This document shows, piece after piece, positions 24,619 to 34,741 of a stretch of 55,034 bases of DNA. The notes beneath the pieces were generated by a model that did not search any database, had not been told where the DNA came from, and saw only the letters and a list, made by a program, of their open reading frames with translations. Source of the stretch: Clostridiales bacterium (GTDB taxonomy: Bacteria; Bacillota; Clostridia; Oscillospirales; Oscillospiraceae); contig JAJBVG010000009.1 in NCBI GenBank assembly GCA_020859945.1, forward strand, positions 1 to 55,034, given 5' to 3'. The translations under genes and the position numbers were made by a program. The stretch's first letter is position 1, and each line of letters opens with the position of its first letter.

Positions 24619-24732
24619 TTTTAGCTCTTAGCTTTTAGCTTTTAGCTCTTAGCTTGGCGGTGCTTTCTTTGATGCTCTACGCTTCTGGTTTGCAGTGCCT
24701 ACTAACAGCTAACAGCTAACGGCTAACAGCTC
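24619..24732. repeat. Heptad-flanked element after the GH3 gene stop
   Basis: The left array (24619-24651) holds TTAGCTC/TTAGCTT/TTAGCTT/TTAGCTC, then TTGGCGGTGCTTTC. The right end is GGTTTGCAGTGCCTAC, then CTAACAG repeats (24700-24732) right before the pgmB ribosome site. The arms are inverted, so a long hairpin is possible. No gene is inside. Confidence 0.85.
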
Positions 24733-24753
24733 CCATAAGGAGAGACAACAACC

Positions 24754-25419
24754 ATGAGATTCACCGCGTTGCTTTTTGATTTGGACGGCGTTCTGGTGGA
24801 CACCGCAAAATATCACTACATCGCGTGGAAAGCCCTGGCGGAGGAGCTGGGCATCCCCTTCACTCTGAAAGACAACGAGCGGTTGAAAGGCGTCAGCCGT
24901 CAGCGCTCCCTGGACATCGTGCTGGAGATCGGCGGCGTGGACAAGACGCCGGAGGAACGGGAGGCGCTGTGTACTGAAAAAAACGAGCGCTACCTGTCCT
25001 ACATTCGCAAAATGGAGCCGGAGGAGATTCTGCCCGGCGTGCGGGAATTTCTCACCGAGGCCCGGCGGCAGGGCTACAAAATCGCTCTCGGTTCCGCCAG
25101 CAAAAACGCCCGGCTCATTCTGGACCGGCTGGAGCTGACCGACCTCTTTGACGCCATCGTAGACGGCTATATGGTCACTCAGGCCAAGCCCGACCCGGAG
25201 GTGTTCGCCCTGGGCGGCAGACTGCTGGGGGCGCAGCCCTCCCAGTGTCTGGTGTTTGAGGACTCCGTGGCGGGCATCCAGGCAGCTCACGCCGGAGGCA
25301 TGACCGCCGTGGGCATCGGCACGCGGGAGGACCTGCCGGAGGCGGACCTGGTGCTGCCGGGCTTCGCCGGGGCCACGATGGAGGACATTGAAAAGAAGCT
25401 ATTAGCCATTAGCCGTTAG
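24754..25419 (+). CDS. pgmB: Beta-phosphoglucomutase
   Basis: Interconverts beta-glucose 1-phosphate and glucose 6-phosphate, the partner of GH65 phosphorylases. The protein is 221 aa of the HAD family. The nucleophile and acid/base aspartates are Asp9 and Asp11 in FDLDGVLVDTAKYH. The cap region has KGVSRQRSLDIVL, then the LGSASKN block and the AKPDPEVF block. Its last residues LLAISR and the TAG stop are encoded by TTAGCNN heptads, so the repeat has overwritten the end of the gene. The start follows AAGGAG, and GH65 lies downstream. Confidence 0.95.
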   Translation: MRFTALLFDLDGVLVDTAKYHYIAWKALAEELGIPFTLKDNERLKGVSRQRSLDIVLEIGGVDKTPEEREALCTEKNERYLSYIRKMEPEEILPGVREFLTEARRQGYKIALGSASKNARLILDRLELTDLFDAIVDGYMVTQAKPDPEVFALGGRLLGAQPSQCLVFEDSVAGIQAAHAGGMTAVGIGTREDLPEADLVLPGFAGATMEDIEKKLLAISR

Positions 25420-25607
25420 CTGTTAGTCAGGCGCTACCAGACAAAAGCGCAGTGGCTAGAAACTAGTGGTCAGTGGTTAGCGAGGCACAGCAAATCATAA
25501 GCGAATAGAAAATAATCCGGGCAGTACTAGCTACTAGTCACGAGTCACTAACCACTTGTTTAGTACTACCAAGCTAATAGCCAATAGCTAAAAGCTAACA
25601 GCTACCA
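25399..25607. repeat. Heptad-flanked element between pgmB and the GH65 gene
   Basis: TTAGCNN units (25399-25426) supply the pgmB C-terminus and stop, followed by CAGGCGCTACCAGACAAAAGC. Internal CTAGTCA/CTAACCA-type units occur near 25455-25480 and 25530-25555. GTTTAGTACTACCAAGC precedes inverted AGCTAA units (25570-25607). The element ends in CATAAGGAGGG, so the GH65 ribosome site touches its right end. Its modules match 13040-13222. Confidence 0.85.
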
Positions 25608-25624
25608 TAAGGAGGGAAAACCAT

Positions 25625-27928
25625 ATGGGAATGGATTATTCCAAAATCGACCAGTGGATTCTGGCAGAGGATTCCTTTGACCCGGTCCACCTGGGCAAAT
25701 GCGAGGCGGTGATGAGCCTGGGCAACGGCTACATGGGACTGCGTTCCGCCGCCGAGGAGCGGTACGTGGGGGAGACCCGGGACCTGCTCATCAACGGCAC
25801 CTTTGACCGCTTCGACGAGAGCGAAGTCACCGAGCTGCCCAACGCCGCCGACGTGACGGCGGTGGAGCTGTGGGTGGGTGGCGAACGCTTCTCACTGGAC
25901 CAGGGCAGCTGCACCGGCTACAGCCGGGAGCTGAACCTGAAAACCGGTGAGCTGACCCGCCGGGTGGAGTGGACCTCCCCCAAGGGGGACAAGGTGGGCC
26001 TTGTGTTCCGGCGCATCGTCTCCCTGAAGCGGCTCCACGACATCGCCCTGACCGTTACCGTGACCTGTCTGGAGCAGCCGGTGGCCCTGAAGGTGCGCTC
26101 TGGCATCGACGCCCGCGTCACCAACACCGGCACCCAGCACTTCACCGAGGGCGAAAAGCGGTTCTACGAGAAAAAGTACCTCCAGCTGCTGGAGACCACC
26201 ATCGAGAGCGGCATCACCTTTGTGGTCAACGCCGTCCACCGCTTCGCACTGAACGGCCAGCCGCTGGAGCTGGATACCGACGTGAACATTGACCGCCGGG
26301 TGCTTTACGCCGACTACACGGTGGACCTGAAACCGGGGGACTGTTTTACGGTGGAGAAGTACGCCAACGTGTTCACCACCCGGGACCTGGACTGCGCCGG
26401 AAAGACTGTGGCGGAGTTGCAGGCGCAGACCCTGGAGGACCTGAAAACCTCCGCCGCCCTGGGGTATCAGGCGCTGGCGGAGGAGTCGGCGGCCCAGTGG
26501 CAGCTGGAGGTCTGGGACAGAGCGCCGCTGGATATCCAGGGGGACGAAAACAGCCAGTTTGACCTGTTCGCCCTGCGCTTCGCCCAGTACCATATGCGCC
26601 TGATGCTGCCCCGCCACGACAACCGCATGAACATCGGGGCTAAGGGGCTTTCCGGCGAGGGCTACAAAGGCCATTGCTTCTGGGATACCGAGATTTTCCT
26701 GCTGCCCTATTACATGTTCACCGACCCGGAGGCCGCCCGCAAGCTGGAGGAGTACCGTTACCTCTCCCTTCCCGGCGCACACCGGAAGGCGAAAGAAAAC
26801 GGCTACCGGGGGGCCATGTTCCCCTGGGAGTCGGCCTGGCTGGATGACGGCGAGACCTGCCCCCTGTACATGGGCACCGATATTCTCACCGGCACCCCCA
26901 TCAAGGTCTGGTCGGGCATCATCGAGCAGCACATCACCGCTGACGTGGCCTTTGGCGCGTGGCAGTATTACGCCATCACCGGCGACCAGGCGTTTTTGGA
27001 CGACTACGGCTATGAGTTGATCATGGACGCCGCCATTTTCTGGGCCTCCCGCCTGGAGAAGGGCGAGGACGGCCAGTACCACATCAACGATGTGGTGGGA
27101 CCTGATGAGTACCACGAGCACGTCAACGACAACGCTTTCACCAACTACATGGCCCAGTGGAACCTGAACAAGGCCATCGAGTACCACGACGAGCTGAAAG
27201 CGGAGAGGCCGGAGCTGTTCCAGCGGCTGGATGAAAAGCTGAACCTGGCGGAAGTCTATCCCCAGTGGGTGGACGGCGCGGCCCACATCTACCTGCCCCA
27301 GCCCACAGAAGAGAACATCTTGCCCATGGACGACCGGTTCATGCAGGGCAAGGAAATCGACCTGACCAAGTACAAGGAGCAGGACTTCGTGGCCGGCATC
27401 ATGAAGGATTACAACCTGGAGCAGATTCAGGGGATTCAGGTCTGCAAGCAAGCGGATTGCCTTGTGCTGTTCTACCTGCTGGAGGATGAGTTCCCGCCGG
27501 AGGTCAAACGGGCGAGCTGGGCCTATTACGAGGCCCGCACCCTCCACGACAGCTCCCTGTCCCTCTCCACCCACAGCGTCCAGGCGGCGGATATGGGCGA
27601 GCTGGACATGGCCTATGACCTGTTCCGCAAGGCGGCCACCATCGACCTGGGGCCGTATATGGGCACCTCTGACGCGGGCATCCACGCGGCCTCCTTCGGC
27701 GGTGTGTGGCAGTGCGCGGTCTACGGCTTCGGCGGCGTGCGGATGCTCAATGGAAAGCTGCGCATCGAGCCGAAGCTGCCCAAGGGATGGGACAAGCTGC
27801 AATTCACCCTGATGTGGCAGGGGCAGAAGCTCCAGGTCACCGCAACCAAGGAGAATGTGGTGGTGGAGAACCTGACCGGCACCAAGCCTGTCACCTTCAC
27901 CCTGAACGGGACAGAAATCCAGGCATAA
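25625..27928 (+). CDS. GH65-family disaccharide phosphorylase
   Basis: Cleaves an alpha-linked glucose disaccharide (maltose, trehalose, kojibiose or nigerose type) with phosphate, giving beta-glucose 1-phosphate for PgmB. The protein is 767 aa, typical for the family. The layout is an N-terminal beta-sandwich (about 1-270), a linker, an (alpha/alpha)6 barrel and a small C-terminal beta domain. The catalytic acid Glu495 lies in VVGPDEYHEH. KQADCLVLFYLL and the SLSTHSVQAAD block (phosphate loop region) follow. The start follows AAGGAGGG; the ATG at 25634 is a possible alternative. The specificity is not determinable from sequence. It is paired with pgmB and ends at a terminator. Confidence 0.93.
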   Translation: MGMDYSKIDQWILAEDSFDPVHLGKCEAVMSLGNGYMGLRSAAEERYVGETRDLLINGTFDRFDESEVTELPNAADVTAVELWVGGERFSLDQGSCTGYSRELNLKTGELTRRVEWTSPKGDKVGLVFRRIVSLKRLHDIALTVTVTCLEQPVALKVRSGIDARVTNTGTQHFTEGEKRFYEKKYLQLLETTIESGITFVVNAVHRFALNGQPLELDTDVNIDRRVLYADYTVDLKPGDCFTVEKYANVFTTRDLDCAGKTVAELQAQTLEDLKTSAALGYQALAEESAAQWQLEVWDRAPLDIQGDENSQFDLFALRFAQYHMRLMLPRHDNRMNIGAKGLSGEGYKGHCFWDTEIFLLPYYMFTDPEAARKLEEYRYLSLPGAHRKAKENGYRGAMFPWESAWLDDGETCPLYMGTDILTGTPIKVWSGIIEQHITADVAFGAWQYYAITGDQAFLDDYGYELIMDAAIFWASRLEKGEDGQYHINDVVGPDEYHEHVNDNAFTNYMAQWNLNKAIEYHDELKAERPELFQRLDEKLNLAEVYPQWVDGAAHIYLPQPTEENILPMDDRFMQGKEIDLTKYKEQDFVAGIMKDYNLEQIQGIQVCKQADCLVLFYLLEDEFPPEVKRASWAYYEARTLHDSSLSLSTHSVQAADMGELDMAYDLFRKAATIDLGPYMGTSDAGIHAASFGGVWQCAVYGFGGVRMLNGKLRIEPKLPKGWDKLQFTLMWQGQKLQVTATKENVVVENLTGTKPVTFTLNGTEIQA

Positions 27929-27940
27929 TCGAAAAAACAC

Positions 27941-27993
27941 AACGACCAGGCGACACCCTTCCGCAACAGGAAGGGCCGCCTGGTCGTTTTTTT
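27941..27993 (+). terminator. Terminator after the GH65 gene
   Basis: AACGACCAGGCG (27941-27952) pairs with CGCCTGGTCGTT (27977-27988) with an inner CCCTTCC/GGAAGGG stem, followed by a T-run (to 27993). Confidence 0.93.
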
Positions 27994-28041
27994 GACTTGT
28001 GTCAGGCAACTGCTGGCACTGGATCGCGTTTTGTTGGAAAA

Positions 28042-29886
<1,845 letters not shown>

Positions 29887-29936
29887 GTCGTCTCCTCCTT
29901 TAAGAGCGTTCGCTGTTCGGTTTTACTGGTTATCCC

Positions 29937-29951
29937 TTGCAACCGATTCAA
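29937..29951. promoter_or_regulatory. Catabolite- or LacI-type operator before the GH13_4 gene
   Basis: TTGCAACCGATTCAA is a near-palindrome matching the CcpA cre consensus (WTGNAANCGNWNNCA) except for one base. It lies 51 bp upstream of the GH13_4 start. A closely related site is at 31120-31133. CcpA or a local sucrose repressor could bind; neither is proven. Confidence 0.5.
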
Positions 29952-29968
29952 CAGTTTCACCTTACTCC

Positions 29969-30037
29969 TGTAGGGGCGGCCTGTGGCCGCCCGGATATGC
30001 AAGAGGGGTCTGCGGGCGGCCAAGGGCCGCCCCTACA
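29969..30037. repeat. Palindromic TGTAGGGGCGGCC element, copy 1
   Basis: A 69-bp segment with TGTAGGGGCGGCC at the left and its inverse GGCCGCCCCTACA at the right. No gene is present. The second full copy is 31236-31306, and a partial copy is at 50667-50700. Confidence 0.85.
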
Positions 30038-30094
30038 CTCACCTATAAAAGCCGAACCGTATGTGTATTGATACAACAAATTTGTTTGCGACTC

Positions 30095-30130
30095 CGCAGC
30101 TAACAGCTAATAGCTAAAGGCTAACAGCTC
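30095..30130. repeat. AGCTAA heptad array after the fructokinase stop
   Basis: Inverted heptad units (GCTAACA/GCTAATA/GCTAAAG/GCTAACA) start five bases past the TGA stop of the - strand fructokinase gene. Confidence 0.8.
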
Positions 30131-30133
30131 AAT

Positions 30134-31093
30134 TCACTGCTTCGCCAGCAGTTCCAGCACCTCTTCCCGGGTGGGAACGCTGGAAATGCCGCCAAACCGG
30201 GTGGCGGAGAGGGACGCGGTGGCACAGGCCAGCCGGACGATCTCGGTCAGTTCGTCCTTGCCCAGGTCGCCGGGGGCGGCGGAGGCCCGCAGCACCTCCC
30301 GGACAGCGGTGCCTCCGAAGATGTCTCCCGCGCCGGTGGTGTCCACCACCTTGATGCCGCTGACCTTCCCGGCGGTGCCGCAGCAGGTCTTGTTGGCGAA
30401 GTGGCAGCCGTCCGGCCCCAGGGTGGCAAAGACCAGCTGGATGCCGTACTCGCAGAGCAGCTTCTGCGCGCCCTCCTCCGGGGTGCAGCCAAAGAGGAAC
30501 TCAATTTCGTTGTCAGAGATTTTCACAACGTCGCACTGCTCCAGGCCCCAGAGGATCTGCTTTTTGGCCTCCTCCAGGTCGTCCCACAGCGGCTCCCGCA
30601 GGTTGGGGTCGAAGGTGATGAGCTTGCCCTTGCTTTTGGCATAGGCTACGGCCTTCTGGGTGCAGGTGCGGGCCGGTTCCCCGGTCAGGGAGAGGGTGCC
30701 GAAGTGGAAGGCGTTGGCCTCGTCGATGAGGGACAGGTCCAGCTCCTCAAAGTGCAGCTGGGTGTCCGCGCCGGGCTTCCGGGCAAAGGAGAACTCCCGG
30801 TCGCCGGTCTCGTCCAGGGTGACGAAGGCCAGGGTGGTGAAATAATCGGGGTCTTTCAGGATGCCCCGGGCCTCGATGCCCGCCTCCCGGACGGTGTTGG
30901 TCAGCAGCTTGCCAAAGGCGTCGTCGCCCACCTTGCCCAGGAAGGCGGTCTTGCCCCCCAGCATATTGATGGCGGCCAGGAAATTGGCAGGCGCTCCGCC
31001 GGGGTGAGCGGCCATGGTGGGATACCCGGCCTCGTCGGTGCTGACAGGGGCGAAGTCGATGAGCAGCTCGCCCAGTGCGGTGATGTCATACAT
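30134..31093 (-). CDS. Fructokinase, PfkB/ribokinase family
   Basis: Phosphorylates fructose, probably to fructose 6-phosphate. The protein is 319 aa. The N-terminal block is ALGELLIDFAP with GGAPANFLAAINMLGG, the PfkB signature 1. Signature 2, VVDTTGAGDIFGG, near residue 265 carries the catalytic aspartate of the GAGD motif. ATG at 31093 follows GAGGAA, which fixes this start; a longer upstream reading runs into the promoter. The upstream region has a strong promoter plus a cre-like site at +1 to +25. It sits downstream of the Etf genes and upstream (reading -) of the GH13_4 enzyme. Sugar specificity is inferred from neighbours. Confidence 0.87.
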   Translation of the reverse strand: MYDITALGELLIDFAPVSTDEAGYPTMAAHPGGAPANFLAAINMLGGKTAFLGKVGDDAFGKLLTNTVREAGIEARGILKDPDYFTTLAFVTLDETGDREFSFARKPGADTQLHFEELDLSLIDEANAFHFGTLSLTGEPARTCTQKAVAYAKSKGKLITFDPNLREPLWDDLEEAKKQILWGLEQCDVVKISDNEIEFLFGCTPEEGAQKLLCEYGIQLVFATLGPDGCHFANKTCCGTAGKVSGIKVVDTTGAGDIFGGTAVREVLRASAAPGDLGKDELTEIVRLACATASLSATRFGGISSVPTREEVLELLAKQ

Positions 31094-31119
31094 AACACAT
31101 TCCTCGTTTCTTCTAAAAG

Positions 31120-31133
31120 TGGAATCGGTTTCA
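31120..31133. promoter_or_regulatory. Cre-like operator downstream of the fructokinase promoter
   Basis: TGGAATCGGTTTCA fits the cre consensus TGNAANCGNWNNCA at every defined position. It lies 11 bp downstream of the -10 box, a position suited to block transcription. Confidence 0.65.
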
Positions 31134-31144
31134 AACTTGGAACT

Positions 31145-31173
31145 ATCATACCGGACGATGGAAAAAAAGTCAA
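31145..31173 (-). promoter_or_regulatory. Promoter for the fructokinase gene
   Basis: On the - strand TTGACT (31173-31168), a 17-bp spacer and TATGAT (31150-31145), close to consensus. Confidence 0.8.
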
Positions 31174-31235
31174 GATGCCTGAGCCGTTTTTCAGAGAAAT
31201 CAATTTTGAAAAGCGCTTGGGGAAATTGCACATTT

Positions 31236-31306
31236 TGTAGGGGCGGCGCTCCGCCGCCCGCAGGTTTGGGGTTTCCATTTGAGGGCGGCCACGGGCCGCC
31301 CCTACA
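31236..31306. repeat. Palindromic TGTAGGGGCGGC element, copy 2
   Basis: A 71-bp element with terminal TGTAGGGGCGGC and GCCGCCCCTACA, and an inner CCGCCGCCCG/GGGCGGCC region. With the copy at 29969-30037 it brackets the fructokinase gene and its promoter. Confidence 0.85.
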
Positions 31307-31349
31307 GGTTTTTGAATAACAAAGGTATCCTTTTTTCGCTTTTTCCCAA

Positions 31350-31385
31350 AAAACACCCGGACACAGGGGTGAGCCTGTATCCGGG
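31350..31385 (-). terminator. Terminator of the etf operon
   Basis: On the - strand CCCGGATACAGG (31385-31374) pairs with CCTGTGTCCGGG (31367-31356) with one mismatch, followed by TGTTTTTTGG. It lies 38 bp past the etfA stop. Confidence 0.82.
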
Positions 31386-31422
31386 CGCTGAAAGGTTTCT
31401 GATTGGGAGGCGCTATCGGGAC

Positions 31423-32418
31423 TTATTCCTTCGCGGCCTTGATCTCCTGGACCAGGGCGGGGATGACCTCGAACAGGTCGCCCACGATGCCGTAGTCCGC
31501 AACCTCGAAGATGGGGGCGTTGGGGTCCTTGTTGATGGCGATGACGGTGTCGGAACCGCTCATACCGGCCAGGTGCTGGATGGCGCCGGAGATGCCGCAG
31601 GCCACATAGATTTTCGGGGCCACGGTCTTGCCGGTCTGCCCCACCTGATGGGCGTGGGGGATCCAGCCCGCATCCACAGCGGCCCGGGACGCGCCCACAA
31701 CGCCGCCCATGGCGTCGGCCAGGTCGCGGATGACGGAGAAGCCCTCCGGCCCCTTGACGCCGCGGCCACCGGAGACGATGACGTCGGCCTCCTCCAGGTT
31801 GACGGCCTCAGCCACTTCTTTGACCCGCTCCAGCAGCTTGACGCGGATGGCGGCGGGGTCGATGTGAATGTCCTCAGCGATGATTTCCCCGGTGCGGCTC
31901 TCGTCGGGCTGGCTCTTCTTGAACACGCCGGGACGGACGGTGGACATCTGGGGCCGGTGGTCCGGGCAGGCGATGGTGGCCATCAGGTTGCCGCCGAAGG
32001 TGGGACGGGTGGACATCATCAGGCCGTCCTCGATGTCCAGGCCAGTGCAGTCGGCAGTCAGGCCGGTCTGCATCTTGCAGGCCACCCGGGGACCCAGGTC
32101 CCGGCCATTGCTGGTGGCGCCGTAGAGGACGATGGTGGGCTGATACTTCTCGATCAGCTGGCACATGGCGTAGGTGGCGGCGTCGGTGTTGTAGGTGTTG
32201 TACTCCTCGCCTTCCACCAGAATGACCTGGTCCGCGCCGTAGGCAATGGCCTGCTTCGCCACGGGCTCCACGTTCTGGCCCATGACCACGGCCACCAGCG
32301 CCTCGCCCAGCTTGTCCGCCATGGCGCGGCCGGGGGTCAGCAGCTCATAGCCCACGTTTTTGGCGCGGCCTTCGTCGGTCTCGATAAATACCCAAAGATT
32401 CTTAGACATAGTCAGCAC
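31423..32418 (-). CDS. etfA: Electron transfer flavoprotein alpha subunit
   Basis: FAD-binding subunit of the Etf pair that exchanges electrons with acyl-CoA dehydrogenases. The protein is 331 aa. The conserved C-terminal FAD domain reads [30 protein letters not shown], then [22 protein letters not shown]. Clostridial homologues of this length are part of electron-bifurcating complexes, but bifurcation is not provable by eye. The start follows AAGGAGGG, five bases after the stop of the fused dehydrogenase-EtfB gene. The order dehydrogenase-EtfB-EtfA is that of the clostridial bcd-etfB-etfA cluster. Confidence 0.96.
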   Translation of the reverse strand: MLTMSKNLWVFIETDEGRAKNVGYELLTPGRAMADKLGEALVAVVMGQNVEPVAKQAIAYGADQVILVEGEEYNTYNTDAATYAMCQLIEKYQPTIVLYGATSNGRDLGPRVACKMQTGLTADCTGLDIEDGLMMSTRPTFGGNLMATIACPDHRPQMSTVRPGVFKKSQPDESRTGEIIAEDIHIDPAAIRVKLLERVKEVAEAVNLEEADVIVSGGRGVKGPEGFSVIRDLADAMGGVVGASRAAVDAGWIPHAHQVGQTGKTVAPKIYVACGISGAIQHLAGMSGSDTVIAINKDPNAPIFEVADYGIVGDLFEVIPALVQEIKAAKE

Positions 32419-32423
32419 CCTCC

Positions 32424-34493
32424 TTACAGCAGCTTGGCGTCGCCCAGCAGACCCACCAGCTTGCTGGCGGCCTCAGCAGCCTCCAGCCCTTCGATCTTCA
32501 TGCCGTTCTTCTGGTGAGTGGGGGTATACGTCTTTTTGACCTTGGTGGGGGAACCCGCCAGGCCCCGCTTGTCCTCGGGAACCACCACTTCGGCGGCGGT
32601 GAGGACGGTGATTTCAGCGTTGCGGGCGGCCATCTTCCCCTTCAGGCTGGGATAGCGCAGGTCATAAGGGGTTTTGTTCATGGTGATGACGCAGGGCAGG
32701 GGGGCGGTGAAGTAGTCATAGCCCTCGTCGCTCTCCCGCTTGACGCGGAGGGTGTCGTCCTTCAGCTCCACCTCGGAGGCGTAGGTGATGAGGGAGCGGT
32801 TCAGGTGCTGGGACAGCTCAGGACCCACCTGGCCGGTGTCTCCGTCAATGGCCTGCTTGCCACAGAAGATGATATCGAAGGGCTTGCCGTTTTTCTCCTC
32901 GATGGTCTTGATAGCGGTGGAGATGATGCGGCTGGTGGCCAGGGTGTCGGAGCCGCCGAAGGCCCGGTCAGAGAGCAGATACGCCTCGTCCGCGCCCACG
33001 GCGATGCAGTCCCGCAGGGCTTCCTTGGCCTGGTCGGGGCCCATGCAGACCAGGGTGATTTTGCCGCCGTTGGTCTGGCGCAGCCGCAGGGCGGTCTCCA
33101 GGGCGTAGGTGTCGTAGGTGTTGACGATGGCGGGAACGCCCTCCCGGATGAGGGTGTGCTTCACCGGGTCGATTTTGATTTGGGTGGTGTCGGGCACCTG
33201 CTTGACGCAGACCAGCAGGTTCAGGGGCTTGCTGCCGGAGACGGCGGGAGCCGGAGCGGGGGCCGCCACGGGAGCGGGCTTGGCCGCAGGTTTGGGTGCG
33301 CTCTTGGGCGCGGCGGCGGCGGGCTTGGGGGCGGATTTCTTGCCGTTGTCGGTGTACTTCTTCTTGATCTGCCCGGCGATGACGGTGCGCTGCACCTGGT
33401 TGGTGCCCTCGTAGATCTGGAGAATTTTTGCGTCCCGCATCAGCTTCTCCATGGGGTAGTCCTTCATATAGCCGTAGCCGCCCATGACCTGCACGCCGTC
33501 GATGGCGCACTTCATGCCGGTGTCGGTGCCGAAGGTCTTGGCGATGGCGGCCTCGTTGGTGAAGGGCAGCCCCGCGTCCATCAGCTCGGCGGCGTGGAGG
33601 TACATCTGCCGTCCGGCCTGGACCTGAATTTCCATATCCGCCAGCATCAGCTCCACGGCCTGGAAGTTGGCCACGGGCTGGTCAAACTGACGGCGCTGCT
33701 TGGCGTACTTGGTTGCCTCTTCCACCACGCGCTGGCCGATGCCGATGCCGAACGCGCCCACACCGGCGCGGCTGTGGTCTAGGGTCTCCATGATATACTT
33801 GAAGCCCCGGTTCTTCCGGCCCAGCAGGTGGTCCTTGGGGATGCGGACGTTGTCGAAGATGACCTCGCTGGTGCAGCTCAGGCGCATACCCATCTTGTCC
33901 TCTTCCTTGCCGATGGACACGCCGGGGCGGTCCCGCTCCACGATGAAGGCGGACAGGCCCATGACACCGGCGGAGGGCCGGGTGGAGGCCAGCACCGTGT
34001 AAATGCCCGCGATGGGGCCGTTGGAAATAAAGCTCTTGGTGCCGTTGATGACGTATTCGTCGCCGTCCAGCACGGCGGTGGTGCGCACGCCGCCCGCGTC
34101 AGAACCGGCATTCGGCTCGGTCAGGCAGAAGGCCGCGTACTTCTTCTCGTGCATGGTTTCAAACCACAGCTTCTGCTGGTCGTGGGTGCCGGCGATGAGC
34201 ACCGGATAGGAAGCCAGGCAGTTGCCGATCAGGGTGGTGCCGATGCCGATATCGCCCCGGGCGATCTCCTCGCAGATGGCGAAGCACTGCACGTTGGTCA
34301 GGCCATTGCCGCCGAACTCTACGGGGACGCACAGCTCGTTCAGGCCCATGTCGCAGGCCATGTCCAGCAGGGGCTTGGCCGCTTCGGGGGGATTTTCGGT
34401 TTTTTCAATCTCACCGACTTGGGGGATGATCTTATTGTCCACAAATTCCCGGACCATGTCCAGCAATGCTCTGGTTTCTTCATCAAAAATCAT
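32424..34493 (-). CDS. Acyl-CoA dehydrogenase-EtfB fusion protein
   Basis: A single 689-aa polypeptide. Residues 1-380 are a complete short-chain acyl-CoA dehydrogenase: TEPNAGSDAGG in the FAD region, VMGGYGYMKDYP, and the catalytic base Glu362 in YEGTNQVQ. Residues about 381-423 are a low-complexity Ala/Pro/Lys linker. Residues 424-689 are a full EtfB: NLLVCVKQVPD, then VGADEAYLLSD and GKQAIDGDTGQVGP. In related clostridia these are separate bcd and etfB genes, so the fusion would tether the flavoprotein pair to its dehydrogenase. The substrate acyl-CoA (butyryl or another) is not decided by sequence. ATG follows AAAGGAG, with a sigma-A promoter 36 bp upstream. etfA follows at five bases. 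Confidence 0.93.
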   Translation of the reverse strand: MIFDEETRALLDMVREFVDNKIIPQVGEIEKTENPPEAAKPLLDMACDMGLNELCVPVEFGGNGLTNVQCFAICEEIARGDIGIGTTLIGNCLASYPVLIAGTHDQQKLWFETMHEKKYAAFCLTEPNAGSDAGGVRTTAVLDGDEYVINGTKSFISNGPIAGIYTVLASTRPSAGVMGLSAFIVERDRPGVSIGKEEDKMGMRLSCTSEVIFDNVRIPKDHLLGRKNRGFKYIMETLDHSRAGVGAFGIGIGQRVVEEATKYAKQRRQFDQPVANFQAVELMLADMEIQVQAGRQMYLHAAELMDAGLPFTNEAAIAKTFGTDTGMKCAIDGVQVMGGYGYMKDYPMEKLMRDAKILQIYEGTNQVQRTVIAGQIKKKYTDNGKKSAPKPAAAAPKSAPKPAAKPAPVAAPAPAPAVSGSKPLNLLVCVKQVPDTTQIKIDPVKHTLIREGVPAIVNTYDTYALETALRLRQTNGGKITLVCMGPDQAKEALRDCIAVGADEAYLLSDRAFGGSDTLATSRIISTAIKTIEEKNGKPFDIIFCGKQAIDGDTGQVGPELSQHLNRSLITYASEVELKDDTLRVKRESDEGYDYFTAPLPCVITMNKTPYDLRYPSLKGKMAARNAEITVLTAAEVVVPEDKRGLAGSPTKVKKTYTPTHQKNGMKIEGLEAAEAASKLVGLLGDAKLL

Positions 34494-34528
34494 GACAGTC
34501 TACTCCTTTGCATTGGATGTCAGGTTAG

Positions 34529-34557
34529 ATTATAGCATTGAATCCGACGGTTGGCAA
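34529..34557 (-). promoter_or_regulatory. Promoter for the ACAD-etfB/etfA operon
   Basis: On the - strand TTGCCA (34557-34552), a 17-bp spacer and TATAAT (34534-34529), 36 bp before the start codon. Confidence 0.8.
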
Positions 34558-34667
34558 TGACTTTTGTGAAAAATCAGCGTCTCCGAATCAAAATCGTAAA
34601 AAACGGCGAAGAAGGGTCCCCGTCACCGTTCGATTCAACGCCGGGCAGAAGCGGATTTCACAGAAAA

Positions 34668-34708
34668 ACCAGGCCGCCGCCGGGAATCTGTCCCTGCGGC
34701 CACCTGGT
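34668..34708 (-). terminator. Terminator of the four-gene membrane operon
   Basis: On the - strand ACCAGGTGGCCGC (34708-34696) pairs with GCGGCGGCCTGGT (34680-34668) with a small mismatch, followed by TTTTCTG. It lies downstream of the YcxB-like gene. Confidence 0.7.
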
Positions 34709-34741
34709 CTGCGGCGCAGTCGTTTCTCTGCGCCCTGTGAA

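Noticed and set aside
32424-34493. Assembly error joining two genes
   Set aside because: The linker is an in-frame Ala/Pro/Lys region with normal codon use and both domains are complete; an error would more likely give a frameshift or partial domain. Still to be checked with reads.
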